Source of the DNA: Trujillonella endophytica
GTDB lineage: Bacteria; Actinomycetota; Actinomycetes; Mycobacteriales; Geodermatophilaceae
Direction: 5' to 3'
Length of the DNA: 64,000 nucleotides
NCBI RefSeq assembly: GCF_900110555.1
Contig: NZ_FOEE01000015.1
Span: 39,321 to 103,320, forward strand
This document shows, in pieces, positions 26,262-34,124 of the stretch (positions are counted from its first letter, which is position 1; each line of letters opens with the position of its first letter). The notes below the pieces were generated by a model. The model was not told the DNA's origin. It saw nothing but the letters and a program-made list of their open reading frames with translations, and searched no databases. A program made the position numbers and the translations under genes.

Positions 26262-27572
26262 TCACGGCATCCGGCGGAGGACCTCCGGCGTGAGCTGGTC
26301 GACGGCGGTGAACCCGGCGAGGCCCAGGGTCAGGTCGAACTCGCCCAGGACGTCGGACACGACCTGCCGCACGCCGTCCTCCCCGGCCAGGCCCAGTCCC
26401 CACGCGAACGGGCGACCCAGCAGCACGGCTCGCGCCCCCAGGGCGACGGCCACCAGGGCGTCGGCGCCGCTGCGCACACCGCTGTCGAGCAGGACCGGCG
26501 CGCGGTCGCCGATCGCGGCGACGACGTCGGGCAGCGCGTCCAGGGCGGCGATCGAGCGGTCCACCTGCCGGCCGCCGTGCGTGCTCACCACCACGCCGTC
26601 GACCCCCTCGTCCAGGGCCCGGCGGGCGTCGTCGGGGTGCAGCACCCCCTTGAGCACGATCGGCAACCGCGTCCGCTCGCGCAGCCAGGCCAGGTCGGCC
26701 CAGGTGATCGAGGGCCGCGAGTAGATGGCCAGGAACGTCTCGACGGCGGCCCGGGGCAGCGGCGAGCGGAGGTTCTCCCGCAGCGGCCCGGGCCAGGCCC
26801 GTGCCATGCCGACCAGTGCCCGGACGGCCGCGAGGGTCGGGCGCGGCTGCCGGTCCCGCCGGGCCGACGCGGCGGCCTCCGCGGGTGCGGGGGCGGCGCC
26901 CGCTCGCTCGGCCACCAGCCGCCGGAAGTCCGGGTCGGAGGTGTACTGCGCGATGCCCTTGCCGAGCGCGAACGGCAGGTGGCCGAGGTCGAGGTCGCGC
27001 GGGCGCCAGCCGAGCATCGTGGTGTCGAGGGTGACGACGAGCGCGTCGCACCCGGAGGCCTCGGCGCGGGCGACCAGGCTCTCCACCAGCTCGTCGGACG
27101 TCGACCAGTACAGCTGGAACCACCGGGGCGCGTCGCCCATCGCGGCGGCGCACGTCTCCATGGGGACCGAGGCCTGGTTGGAGAAGACCATCGGCACGCC
27201 CAGCGAGGCCGCGGCCCGGGCCACCGCCAGATCGGCCTGGGGGTGCACGAGCTCGAGGGCTCCCACCGGGCCGAGCAGCACGGGCGCGGGCAGCCGGCGG
27301 CCGAACAGCTCCACCGAGGTGTCGCGCGCGCTCACGTCCCGCAGCACCCGGGGGACGATCGCCCAGCGGTCGAAGGCCGCGCGGTTGGCCCGCTGGGTCG
27401 CCTCGTCGCCGGCGCCCCCGGCCACGTAGGCGTAGGCGCGGGCGTCCAGGCGACGGCGGGCGGCCCGCTGCAGCGCGCGGGCGACGGTCGGCACGCGGGG
27501 CCTGCGGCCGTACACCCCGGCCCGGTAGATCTCGTTCTGTCGCTCGCGTCCGGTGCCGGCTGCTGAGGTCAC
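26262..27572 (-). CDS. FMN-dependent alpha-hydroxy-acid oxidase (lactate 2-monooxygenase-like)
   Basis: 436 residues from ATG 27572. TIM-barrel FMN enzyme of the lactate/glycolate oxidase family: [42 protein letters not shown], and the active-site [13 protein letters not shown] (catalytic His and substrate-binding Arg), then [10 protein letters not shown] for FMN phosphate. The insertion with [14 protein letters not shown] is characteristic of lactate 2-monooxygenases rather than plain L-lactate dehydrogenases. It would oxidise L-lactate or another 2-hydroxy acid. Leftward, possibly cotranscribed with the aldehyde dehydrogenase. Confidence 0.82.
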   Translation of the reverse strand: MTSAAGTGRERQNEIYRAGVYGRRPRVPTVARALQRAARRRLDARAYAYVAGGAGDEATQRANRAAFDRWAIVPRVLRDVSARDTSVELFGRRLPAPVLLGPVGALELVHPQADLAVARAAASLGVPMVFSNQASVPMETCAAAMGDAPRWFQLYWSTSDELVESLVARAEASGCDALVVTLDTTMLGWRPRDLDLGHLPFALGKGIAQYTSDPDFRRLVAERAGAAPAPAEAAASARRDRQPRPTLAAVRALVGMARAWPGPLRENLRSPLPRAAVETFLAIYSRPSITWADLAWLRERTRLPIVLKGVLHPDDARRALDEGVDGVVVSTHGGRQVDRSIAALDALPDVVAAIGDRAPVLLDSGVRSGADALVAVALGARAVLLGRPFAWGLGLAGEDGVRQVVSDVLGEFDLTLGLAGFTAVDQLTPEVLRRMP

Positions 27573-27764
27573 CCGGCCACGCTAGGACCTCCCCGCCGGA
27601 CGGGCCCCCCGAGTACCGCGGCGCACTTTCTGCCGACACGCCGCGACGACACGCCAGAAGCGTCAGTGACACACGGTCCGGAGCCCGTCACAGGCCTCAT
27701 CATGGGGAGGCCGGTGCAGCGACGTCCGTCGCGCCCGGCAGCAGACTGCTCGAGGGGGAACTGC

Positions 27765-28697
27765 GTGCCGTCAGGTACGTCACCGGGAGCCGTCCGCAGG
27801 ACCGCCGTGCGCGGGCTCCTCGCGGCCGGCCTCGTCGCTGGCATGGCCACTCTGGGTGTCGTGGCGGCCGGCTCGGCCCTCGCCATCGACGACCCCACCC
27901 GACCCGACGCCCGGGTCACCCACGGTCCGAGCTGCCGGCCCGGCGGGGTGGCGGTCGAGGTCGTCGGGGGCACCGTCGCCTACGACGTCGTCCTCGCCAC
28001 CACCCGGAGCCCGGAGGGAGAGGACCGCGCCTCGGTCGCGCCCGGGCAGACGGTCGAGCTGCGCACCGGCGACGTCGCCTGGGGCGAGACGATCGACAGC
28101 CGGCTGCTGTTCACCGCCCTCGACGGCTCGGGCGTCACGTACGTCGACGAGCTGCCCGGATTCGAGTTCACCCGCCCCGCGGAGGAGGACTGCGCCGCCA
28201 TCGCGCCGCCGACGGCCGACGCCACGGTGCCGCCCATGGCCGGGGGCGCCGACGGGGGTGCCGTCGGCGGCGACGTGCCGCCACCCGCCGCGTCCGTGGG
28301 CGTCCCGGCGGGCTCGGCGTCCAGCGTGGCCGCCGGGGACGTGGTCACCCTGACCGCTTCCGGCTTCGCCGCCGGGGAGGAGGTGACGCTCCGCCTCGGC
28401 GACGGCACGGAGCTCGGCACCTCCGTCGCCGACATCGACGGGCTGGTGGCCGTGGAGGTGCGCATCCCGTCCTCGGCCGCGACCGGCGCCACGACCCTCG
28501 AGGTGGTCGGCGCCGTCACGCCCACCACCGTCACCGTCGACCTGCGGATCGCCGCCGCCGGCAGTCCCGTCGCCGAGCAGGCCTCCGCGACGTGGCCGCT
28601 GGTGGTGGCAGGCGCGGCCCTGGTGGCCGCGGCCGGCGGGGTCGGCGTCGTCGCGCTGCGCCGCCGGGCCGAGCGGTCGGCGTCCGGGAGCTCCTGA
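27765..28697 (+). CDS. Secreted, C-terminally anchored surface protein
   Basis: 310 residues from GTG 27765, chosen because GAGGGGGA lies 6 bp upstream; earlier in-frame starts exist at 27666 and 27702. A signal peptide (VRGLLAAGLVAGMATLGVV) is followed by a beta-rich domain with two Cys (SCRPG and EDCAA), a Gly/Pro linker, an Ig-like domain (VVTLTASGFAAGEEVTLRLGD) and a C-terminal hydrophobic helix (WPLVVAGAALVAAAGGVGVV) with an RRRAERS tail. There is no LPXTG motif, so it appears held by the helix. Function unknown. Confidence 0.68.
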   Translation: MPSGTSPGAVRRTAVRGLLAAGLVAGMATLGVVAAGSALAIDDPTRPDARVTHGPSCRPGGVAVEVVGGTVAYDVVLATTRSPEGEDRASVAPGQTVELRTGDVAWGETIDSRLLFTALDGSGVTYVDELPGFEFTRPAEEDCAAIAPPTADATVPPMAGGADGGAVGGDVPPPAASVGVPAGSASSVAAGDVVTLTASGFAAGEEVTLRLGDGTELGTSVADIDGLVAVEVRIPSSAATGATTLEVVGAVTPTTVTVDLRIAAAGSPVAEQASATWPLVVAGAALVAAAGGVGVVALRRRAERSASGSS

Positions 28698-28716
28698 GGT
28701 CGACGACGATGGGGCG

Positions 28717-29211
28717 GTGCCCGTGGACGACGTGCCGACGTCCGCCGTACCCGACGTCGCGGACCTGCCCGGCGCGGCGCCGCGGCCCCAGGAGACCTGG
28801 CTGCGCATCGTGCAGGTGCACGACCGGATCACGCGGCGCGTGGACTCCGCGCTGCATCGCGGGCACGGCATCTCGCTGACCGGGTTCGAGGCGCTGCGCC
28901 GGATCGCGGACGCGCCGGGTGAGCGCGCCAGCATGGGGGAGGTCGCCGAGGCGCTCGGTCTGTCCCGCGCCGGGGTGACCAGCACGGTGACCCGGCTGGT
29001 CGCCGCGGGGCTCGTCGTCCGGGAGCGCGGGGCCGACGACCGCCGGCTGCTCCACGGCCGGCTGACCGACGCCGGCCGCGCCACCGTGCGCGCCGCGGCA
29101 GCCACGCACGACGACCTCGTGGCCCACCTGCTCATCCGGCTGGGCGACGACGCCCCCGTGGTCACCGACGCCCTGGCCCGGGTCTCGGCCGCGGCCCGCC
29201 CCCGCCGCTGA
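28717..29211 (+). CDS. MarR-family transcriptional regulator
   Basis: 164 residues from GTG 28717. A winged-helix core follows ~45 N-terminal residues: MGEVAEALGLSRAGVTSTV is the recognition region and ERGADDRRLLHGRLTDAGR is the MarR wing with the signature DxR. It binds DNA as a dimer and is usually released by small ligands. It follows the surface-protein gene by 19 bp on the same strand. Target unknown. Confidence 0.85.
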   Translation: MPVDDVPTSAVPDVADLPGAAPRPQETWLRIVQVHDRITRRVDSALHRGHGISLTGFEALRRIADAPGERASMGEVAEALGLSRAGVTSTVTRLVAAGLVVRERGADDRRLLHGRLTDAGRATVRAAAATHDDLVAHLLIRLGDDAPVVTDALARVSAAARPRR

Positions 29212-29239
29212 CCCGGCCCCGCCCCCACTCCGCCGTCCC

Positions 29240-29333
29240 CGGGCAATTCCGCCACATTGCGCGGTGCAGAAGCGCGATAGTGCGCGGTGCAGAAGCGCGA
29301 GATTGCGCGGTGCAGAAGCGCGAGATTGCCCGG
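29240..29333. repeat. Three 23-bp direct repeats inside an inverted element
   Basis: TGCGCGGTGCAGAAGCGCGA plus 3 bp is repeated three times without spacers at 29258-29280, 29281-29303 and 29304-29326. The block is flanked by CCCGGGCAAT on the left and ATTGCCCGGG on the right, so the whole element can fold. The core TGCAGAAGCGCG and the flank GCAATTCCGC both recur in the hairpin at 36237-36293. It lies between the MarR gene and the heptose cluster. Confidence 0.75.
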
Positions 29334-29408
29334 GAGGGCGGCGATCAGGAGGCGATGCTTCGAGCCCGTAGTGTTTCCCCGTCCGATCGGTAGGGCACGA
29401 CCGATCGC

Positions 29409-30914
29409 ATGGAGGGCGTCCTCGAGCGCGTCACCGTGGTGGTGCCGACGATCGGTCGGCCCTCGCTGGATGCGCTGCTCGACGCCCTCGCCGCGGCTCC
29501 CGGCGACCGCCCGGCGGAGCTCGTGCTGGTCGACGACCGGCCCGCGGGTCCGCCGCTGCGGCCCGAGCGGCCCGGCCTGCCGCCGCTGCGCGTCGTCCGC
29601 ACCGGGGGCGGCGGCCCGGCCCGGGCGCGCAACCTGGGCTGGCGGGTGGCCCGCACCGACTGGATCGCCTTCCTGGACGACGACGTCGTCCCCGACGCCG
29701 ACTGGTACCGGCGGCTCGCGACCGACCTGGCGGGCCTCGCCCCGGACGTCGCCGGCAGCCAGGGCCGGGTGCGGGTGCCGCTGCCCGGCGACCGCCGCCC
29801 CACCGACTGGGAGCGCGGCACCGCGGGCCTGGCCACCAGCAGCTGGATCACCGCCGACCTCGCCTACCGCCGCGCCGCCCTGGCCTCGGTCGGCGGCTTC
29901 GACGAGCGCTTTCCGCGCGCGTTCCGCGAGGACTCCGACCTCGCCCTGCGGGTGATGGACACCGGCGCCCGGCTGGTGCGTGGCGAGCGGTGGATCACCC
30001 ATCCCGTGCGGCCCACCGACCGCCGGGTCAGCGTGCGGGTGCAGGCCGGCAACGCCGACGACGTCCTCATGCGGAGGCTGCACGGCCCCGGCTGGCGGGC
30101 GCCGGACCGGGCCGACGCCCCGCTCGGCCGACGTCCGCAGCACCTCGCCGTCACCACCGCCGCCGTCGCGGCGCTCGGGCTCGCCGCCGCGCGCCGGCCC
30201 CGGGCCGCGACGGCCGCCGCGCTGGCCTGGGCGGCCGGCACCGCCGAGTTCGCCCGGGCCCGGATCGTGCCGGGGCCGCGCGACCGTGCCGAGGTCGCCA
30301 CGATGCTCGCCACCAGCGCGGTCATCCCGCCGCTGGCCACCTGGCACGTCCTGCGCGGCCTCCTCACGCACCGCCGGGTGGGCCGCTGGCGCGGCCTGCC
30401 CGATCTCGTCCTGTTCGACCGCGACGGCACGCTGGTCCGCGACTACCCCTACAACGGCGATCCCGCCCTGGTGACGCCGGTGCCGGGCGCCCGCGAGGCC
30501 GTCGACGCCCTGCGCGCCCGCGGCGTGCGGGTCGGCGTGGTCAGCAACCAGTCCGGCGTCGCCCGCGGGATCATCACCCGCTACCAGGTCGACGCCTGCA
30601 TGGCCCGCCTCGACGAGCTGCTCGGCCCCTTCGACACGATCCAGGTCTGCCCGCACGGCCCGGACGACGGCTGCGCCTGCCGCAAGCCCGCGCCCGGCAT
30701 GGTGAAGGCCGCCTGCACGGAGCTCGGCGTCGATCCCGCCCGCTGCGTGGTCGTCGGCGACATCGCTGCCGACGTCGAGGCCGCCGCGGCCGCGGGTGCC
30801 GCCGGGATCATGGTGCCCACGCCCGTGACCCGGAAGGCCGAGGTCGCGGCCGCCCCGCACGTGGCGGGAACGCTGACGGAAGCGGTCGACGACGTCCTGG
30901 CGGGCCGGTGGTGA
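29409..30914 (+). CDS. GT2 glycosyltransferase - GmhB-like HAD phosphatase fusion
   Basis: 501 residues. Residues 1-225 are a GT2 domain (VTVVVPTIGRPSL, LVDDRPAG, DxD-type WIAFLDDDVVPD, SDLALRVMDTG). About 240-315 is Ala-rich and partly hydrophobic. From 333 it is a HAD phosphatase of the GmhB/HisB type: nucleophile Asp337 and acid/base Asp339 in LFDRDGTLVRD, VVSNQSGVARG, and the zinc-site CPHGPDDGCACRKPAPG. GmhB removes the 7-phosphate from heptose 1,7-bisphosphate. The next gene overlaps by 4 bp. A glycosyltransferase fused to this phosphatase is uncommon and ties precursor synthesis to transfer. Confidence 0.82.
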   Translation: MEGVLERVTVVVPTIGRPSLDALLDALAAAPGDRPAELVLVDDRPAGPPLRPERPGLPPLRVVRTGGGGPARARNLGWRVARTDWIAFLDDDVVPDADWYRRLATDLAGLAPDVAGSQGRVRVPLPGDRRPTDWERGTAGLATSSWITADLAYRRAALASVGGFDERFPRAFREDSDLALRVMDTGARLVRGERWITHPVRPTDRRVSVRVQAGNADDVLMRRLHGPGWRAPDRADAPLGRRPQHLAVTTAAVAALGLAAARRPRAATAAALAWAAGTAEFARARIVPGPRDRAEVATMLATSAVIPPLATWHVLRGLLTHRRVGRWRGLPDLVLFDRDGTLVRDYPYNGDPALVTPVPGAREAVDALRARGVRVGVVSNQSGVARGIITRYQVDACMARLDELLGPFDTIQVCPHGPDDGCACRKPAPGMVKAACTELGVDPARCVVVGDIAADVEAAAAAGAAGIMVPTPVTRKAEVAAAPHVAGTLTEAVDDVLAGRW

Positions 30915-31921
30915 CCGGCGGGCGGCGGACGGTCCTCGTCGCGCGGCTGGACAACGCCGGCGACGTCCTCCTGCAGGCGCCCCTGGTGCGGGCCGTCGCG
31001 CACGGCGCGGACCGTGTCGTGTTCCTCGCCGGCCCGGCCGGTGCCGAGGCCGCCGCCCTGCTGCCGGGCGTCGACGAGGTGTGGACCTGGTCCTGCCCGT
31101 GGATCCTCGGCGATCCCCCGCCCGTGGACGCCGCCGATCTCGCCGCGCTGACCGCGCGGATCCGGGAACTCGCGCCGGACGAGGCCGTCGTCCCCACCTC
31201 GTTCCACCAGTCGCCCCTGCCCCTGGCGCTGGTCCTCCGCGCGGCCGGCGTCCCGCGGATCTCGGCGATCAGCGTCGACTACCCCGGCGCGCTGCTCGAC
31301 GTCCGGCACCGAGTGGACGACGACCTGCCCGAACCCGAGCGCGCGCTCTCCCTCGCCCGCGCCGCCGGCTTCGAGCTGCCCCCCGGCGACGACGGCCGCC
31401 TCGCCGTCCGGCGCCCCCTGCCCCCGACCGGCCGCGAGCCGGGGTACGTCGTGCTGCACCCCGGCGCGTCCGTCCCCGCGCGCGCCTGGCCGGCCGACCG
31501 CTGCGCCGAGGCCGTCGAGGCCCTCGCCGACGCCGGGCACCGCGTGCTGGTCACCGGCGGGCCGGGGGAGCGGGCGCTGACCGCCGCCGTGGCCGGCAGC
31601 CGCGGGGAGGACCTCGGCGGCGCCACGAGCCTGGCGGGGATGGCGGCGCTGCTGGACGGGGCCGCGGCCGTCGTCGTCGGCAACACCGGCCCGGCGCACC
31701 TGGCCGCCGCCGTCGGCACGCCCGTCGTCTCGCTGTTCTCCCCGGTCGTGCCGGCCGCGCGGTGGGCCCCCTACGGCGTGCCGACCGTGCTGCTCGGGGA
31801 CCAGGACGCGCCCTGCCGCCGCACCCGTGCCCGCGTGTGCCCGGTGCCCGGCCATCCCTGCCTGACTTCGGTGACCCCGGCCGACGTCGTCGCCGCCGTC
31901 GAGAAGCTGGTGAGCGGATGA
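30911..31921 (+). CDS. GT9 heptosyltransferase-like glycosyltransferase
   Basis: 336 residues from GTG 30911 (GTGA overlap with the upstream stop). Family 9 hallmarks: VLVARLDNAGDVLLQAPLVR at the N-terminus, YVVLHPGASVPARAWPADR in the second Rossmann domain and VVVGNTGPAHLAAAVGTP, the ADP-sugar-binding region. WaaC/WaaF heptosyltransferases of this family use ADP-heptose. A cluster of Cys near the C-terminus (PCRRTRARVCPVPGHPCL) is typical of some WaaF-like proteins. Cytoplasmic, no TM. Confidence 0.82.
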   Translation: MTGGRRTVLVARLDNAGDVLLQAPLVRAVAHGADRVVFLAGPAGAEAAALLPGVDEVWTWSCPWILGDPPPVDAADLAALTARIRELAPDEAVVPTSFHQSPLPLALVLRAAGVPRISAISVDYPGALLDVRHRVDDDLPEPERALSLARAAGFELPPGDDGRLAVRRPLPPTGREPGYVVLHPGASVPARAWPADRCAEAVEALADAGHRVLVTGGPGERALTAAVAGSRGEDLGGATSLAGMAALLDGAAAVVVGNTGPAHLAAAVGTPVVSLFSPVVPAARWAPYGVPTVLLGDQDAPCRRTRARVCPVPGHPCLTSVTPADVVAAVEKLVSG

Positions 31922-32898
31922 AGGTCCTCGTCTGGCACGTGCACGGCTCCTGGACGACCGCGTTCGTGGAGGGGGACCACGAGTACCTCGTCCCGGTCAC
32001 CCCCGATCGGGGTCCCGACGGGCGGGGCCGCGCCCGCACCTGGAACTGGCCGGCGTCGGCCCGCGAGGTGACGCCGGAGGACCTGCGGCACGCCGACGTG
32101 GACGTGGTCGTGCTGCAGCGGACCCGCGACCTGGAGCTGTGCCGCGCGTGGCTCGGGCGCGAGCCGGGCCGCGAGCTGCCGGCGGTCTTCCTCGAGCACA
32201 ACGCACCAGGGCTGGAGCCGGACGACGGGCCGGTGCCGCACACCCGCCACCCGCTGGCCGACCGCGACGACATCTCCATCGCGCACGTCACGCACTTCAA
32301 CCGGCTGTTCTACGACAACGGCCGGGCGCCGACCACGGTCATCGAGCACGGCATCGTCGACCCGGGGGAGCGGTGGACCGGCGAGCTCGCCCGCGCCGCC
32401 GTCGTCAGCAACGAGCCGGTCCGCCGCGGGCGCACCGTCGGCGCCGACCTGCTGGCCGGGCTGGCCGTCGTCGCCCCGGTCGACGTGTTCGGCATGGGGC
32501 TGGCCGGGCTGCACGAGCGGTACGGCCTGGACCCCGACCGGGTGGCGCTGTTCGACGACCCGCCGCAGGCGGCGATGCACGCCGAGCTGGCCCGCCGCCG
32601 GGTCTACGTGCACCCCGTGCGGTGGACGTCGCTGGGCCTGTCGCTGCTGGAGGCCATGCACCTGGGCATGCCGGTGGTCGCCCTGGCCACCACGGAGGTG
32701 GTCGAGGCGGTGCCGGCCGAGGCCGGCGTCATCTCCACCCGCCCGGAGCGTCTCTGGGAGGGGGCGCGCCGGTTCCTCGACGACCCGGATGCCGCCCGGC
32801 TCGCGGGCAAGGCCGCCCGCGCCGCCGCGCTCGAGAGGTACGGCCTGGCCCGGTTCCTGGCCGACTGGGACGCACTTCTGGAGGAGGTCATCCGATGA
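31918..32898 (+). CDS. GT4-type glycosyltransferase
   Basis: 326 residues from ATG 31918 overlapping the previous stop by 4 bp. It starts MKVLVWHVHGSW and ends with a GT-B C-terminal domain: VFGMGLAGLHERY, RVYVHPVRWTSLGLSLLEAM (an E-containing donor site) and GMPVVALATTEV. The N-terminal domain is unusually short and has VFLEHNAPG in the acceptor half. Next gene overlaps by 4 bp. Sugar donor unknown; context suggests it extends a heptose-containing glycan. Confidence 0.78.
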   Translation: MKVLVWHVHGSWTTAFVEGDHEYLVPVTPDRGPDGRGRARTWNWPASAREVTPEDLRHADVDVVVLQRTRDLELCRAWLGREPGRELPAVFLEHNAPGLEPDDGPVPHTRHPLADRDDISIAHVTHFNRLFYDNGRAPTTVIEHGIVDPGERWTGELARAAVVSNEPVRRGRTVGADLLAGLAVVAPVDVFGMGLAGLHERYGLDPDRVALFDDPPQAAMHAELARRRVYVHPVRWTSLGLSLLEAMHLGMPVVALATTEVVEAVPAEAGVISTRPERLWEGARRFLDDPDAARLAGKAARAAALERYGLARFLADWDALLEEVIR

Positions 32899-34124
32899 GG
32901 ATCTCGTTGGTGAGCGAGCACGCCTCGCCGCTGGCCGCGATCGGCGGGGTCGACGCCGGCGGGCAGAACGTGCACGTTGCGGCCCTGGCCGCCGGGTTGG
33001 CCGCGCGGGGGCACGACGTCACCGTGCACACGCGCCGGGACGACGTCGCGCTGCCCGACGAGGTGGTGACCCAGGACGGCTACCGCGTCCGGCACGTCGC
33101 CGCGGGGCCGCCGGAGAACCTGCCCAAGGACGACCTGCTGCGGCACATGCCCGACTTCGCCTCGGCGCTGCGCCGCCAGTGGTCCGCCGCCCGGCCCGAC
33201 CTCGTGCACGCGCACTTCTGGATGAGCGGGCTGGCCGCCGTCGCGGCGGCCGGGGACGTGCCGGTGCTGCAGACGTTCCACGCCCTCGGCTCGGTCAAGC
33301 GCCGCCACCAGGGTGCCGCCGACACCTCCCCGCCACAGCGGGTGCAGCTGGAGCGGGCGCTGTGCCGCACCGTCCGCCACGTCGTGGCCACGTGCTCCGA
33401 CGAGGTTTTCGAGCTGCGCCGCCTGGGCCTCTCGCACGAGCGGGTGACGATCGTCCCGTGCGGCGTGGACACCGAGGTCTTCTCGCCGCAGGGCCCCGTC
33501 GCGCCCCGCACCCCGGGCCGGCAGCGGCTGCTGGTGCTCGGCCGGTTGGTCGAGCGCAAGGGCCAGGACGACGCCGTCCGGGCGCTGGCCGTGGTGCCCG
33601 GCGCCGAGCTCGTCGTCGTCGGCGGGCCGCCGCGGGACGAGCTGGACCGCGATCCCGAGGTGCGGCGCCTACGGGCGGTGGCCGCGGGGGCCGGGGTCGC
33701 CGAGCGGCTGCGCTTCACCGGGGCGGTGGCCCGGACCGACGTGCCCGCGTGGATCCGCTCGGCCGACGTCGTCCTCGCCGTCCCCTGGTACGAGCCGTTC
33801 GGGATCACCCCGCTGGAGGCGATGGCCTGCGGCCGGCCCGTCGTGGCCACCGCCGTCGGCGGGCTCGTCGACAGCGTCGCCGACGGCGTCACCGGCGACC
33901 TCGTGCCGCCGCGGGACCCGGTCGCGCTGGGGGCGGTGCTGGCCGCCCTGCTGGCCGACGACGCCCGCCGGGCCGCCTACGGCGCGGCCGGGGTGCGACG
34001 GGCGCGCTCCCGTTACCGCTGGGCCCGGGTCGCCGCCGACACCGAGGCCGTCTACGGCCAGGTGCTGGGCAGCCCGGCCGTGGCCGAGAACCGCGTCACG
34101 CGCCCCGTGGAGGCCGCCCGATGA
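32895..34124 (+). CDS. GT4 glycosyltransferase (sucrose-synthase/MshA-like)
   Basis: 409 residues from ATG 32895. The N-terminus MRISLVSEHASPLAAIGGVD followed by AGGQNVHVAALA is the GGxxxxV loop of GT4 enzymes. LVHAHFWMSG, VPCGVDTEVFSP, RLLVLGRLVERKGQDD and the EX7E motif YEPFGITPLEAMACGRPVV are all present. Typical retaining GT-B fold, cytoplasmic. It overlaps both neighbours by 4 bp. This subtype often sits beside heptose genes, but the donor cannot be deduced. Confidence 0.83.
   Translation: MRISLVSEHASPLAAIGGVDAGGQNVHVAALAAGLAARGHDVTVHTRRDDVALPDEVVTQDGYRVRHVAAGPPENLPKDDLLRHMPDFASALRRQWSAARPDLVHAHFWMSGLAAVAAAGDVPVLQTFHALGSVKRRHQGAADTSPPQRVQLERALCRTVRHVVATCSDEVFELRRLGLSHERVTIVPCGVDTEVFSPQGPVAPRTPGRQRLLVLGRLVERKGQDDAVRALAVVPGAELVVVGGPPRDELDRDPEVRRLRAVAAGAGVAERLRFTGAVARTDVPAWIRSADVVLAVPWYEPFGITPLEAMACGRPVVATAVGGLVDSVADGVTGDLVPPRDPVALGAVLAALLADDARRAAYGAAGVRRARSRYRWARVAADTEAVYGQVLGSPAVAENRVTRPVEAAR

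Noticed and set aside
29258..29326. CRISPR-like array
   Set aside because: The 23-bp repeats are directly adjacent with no spacers and no cas genes are nearby.
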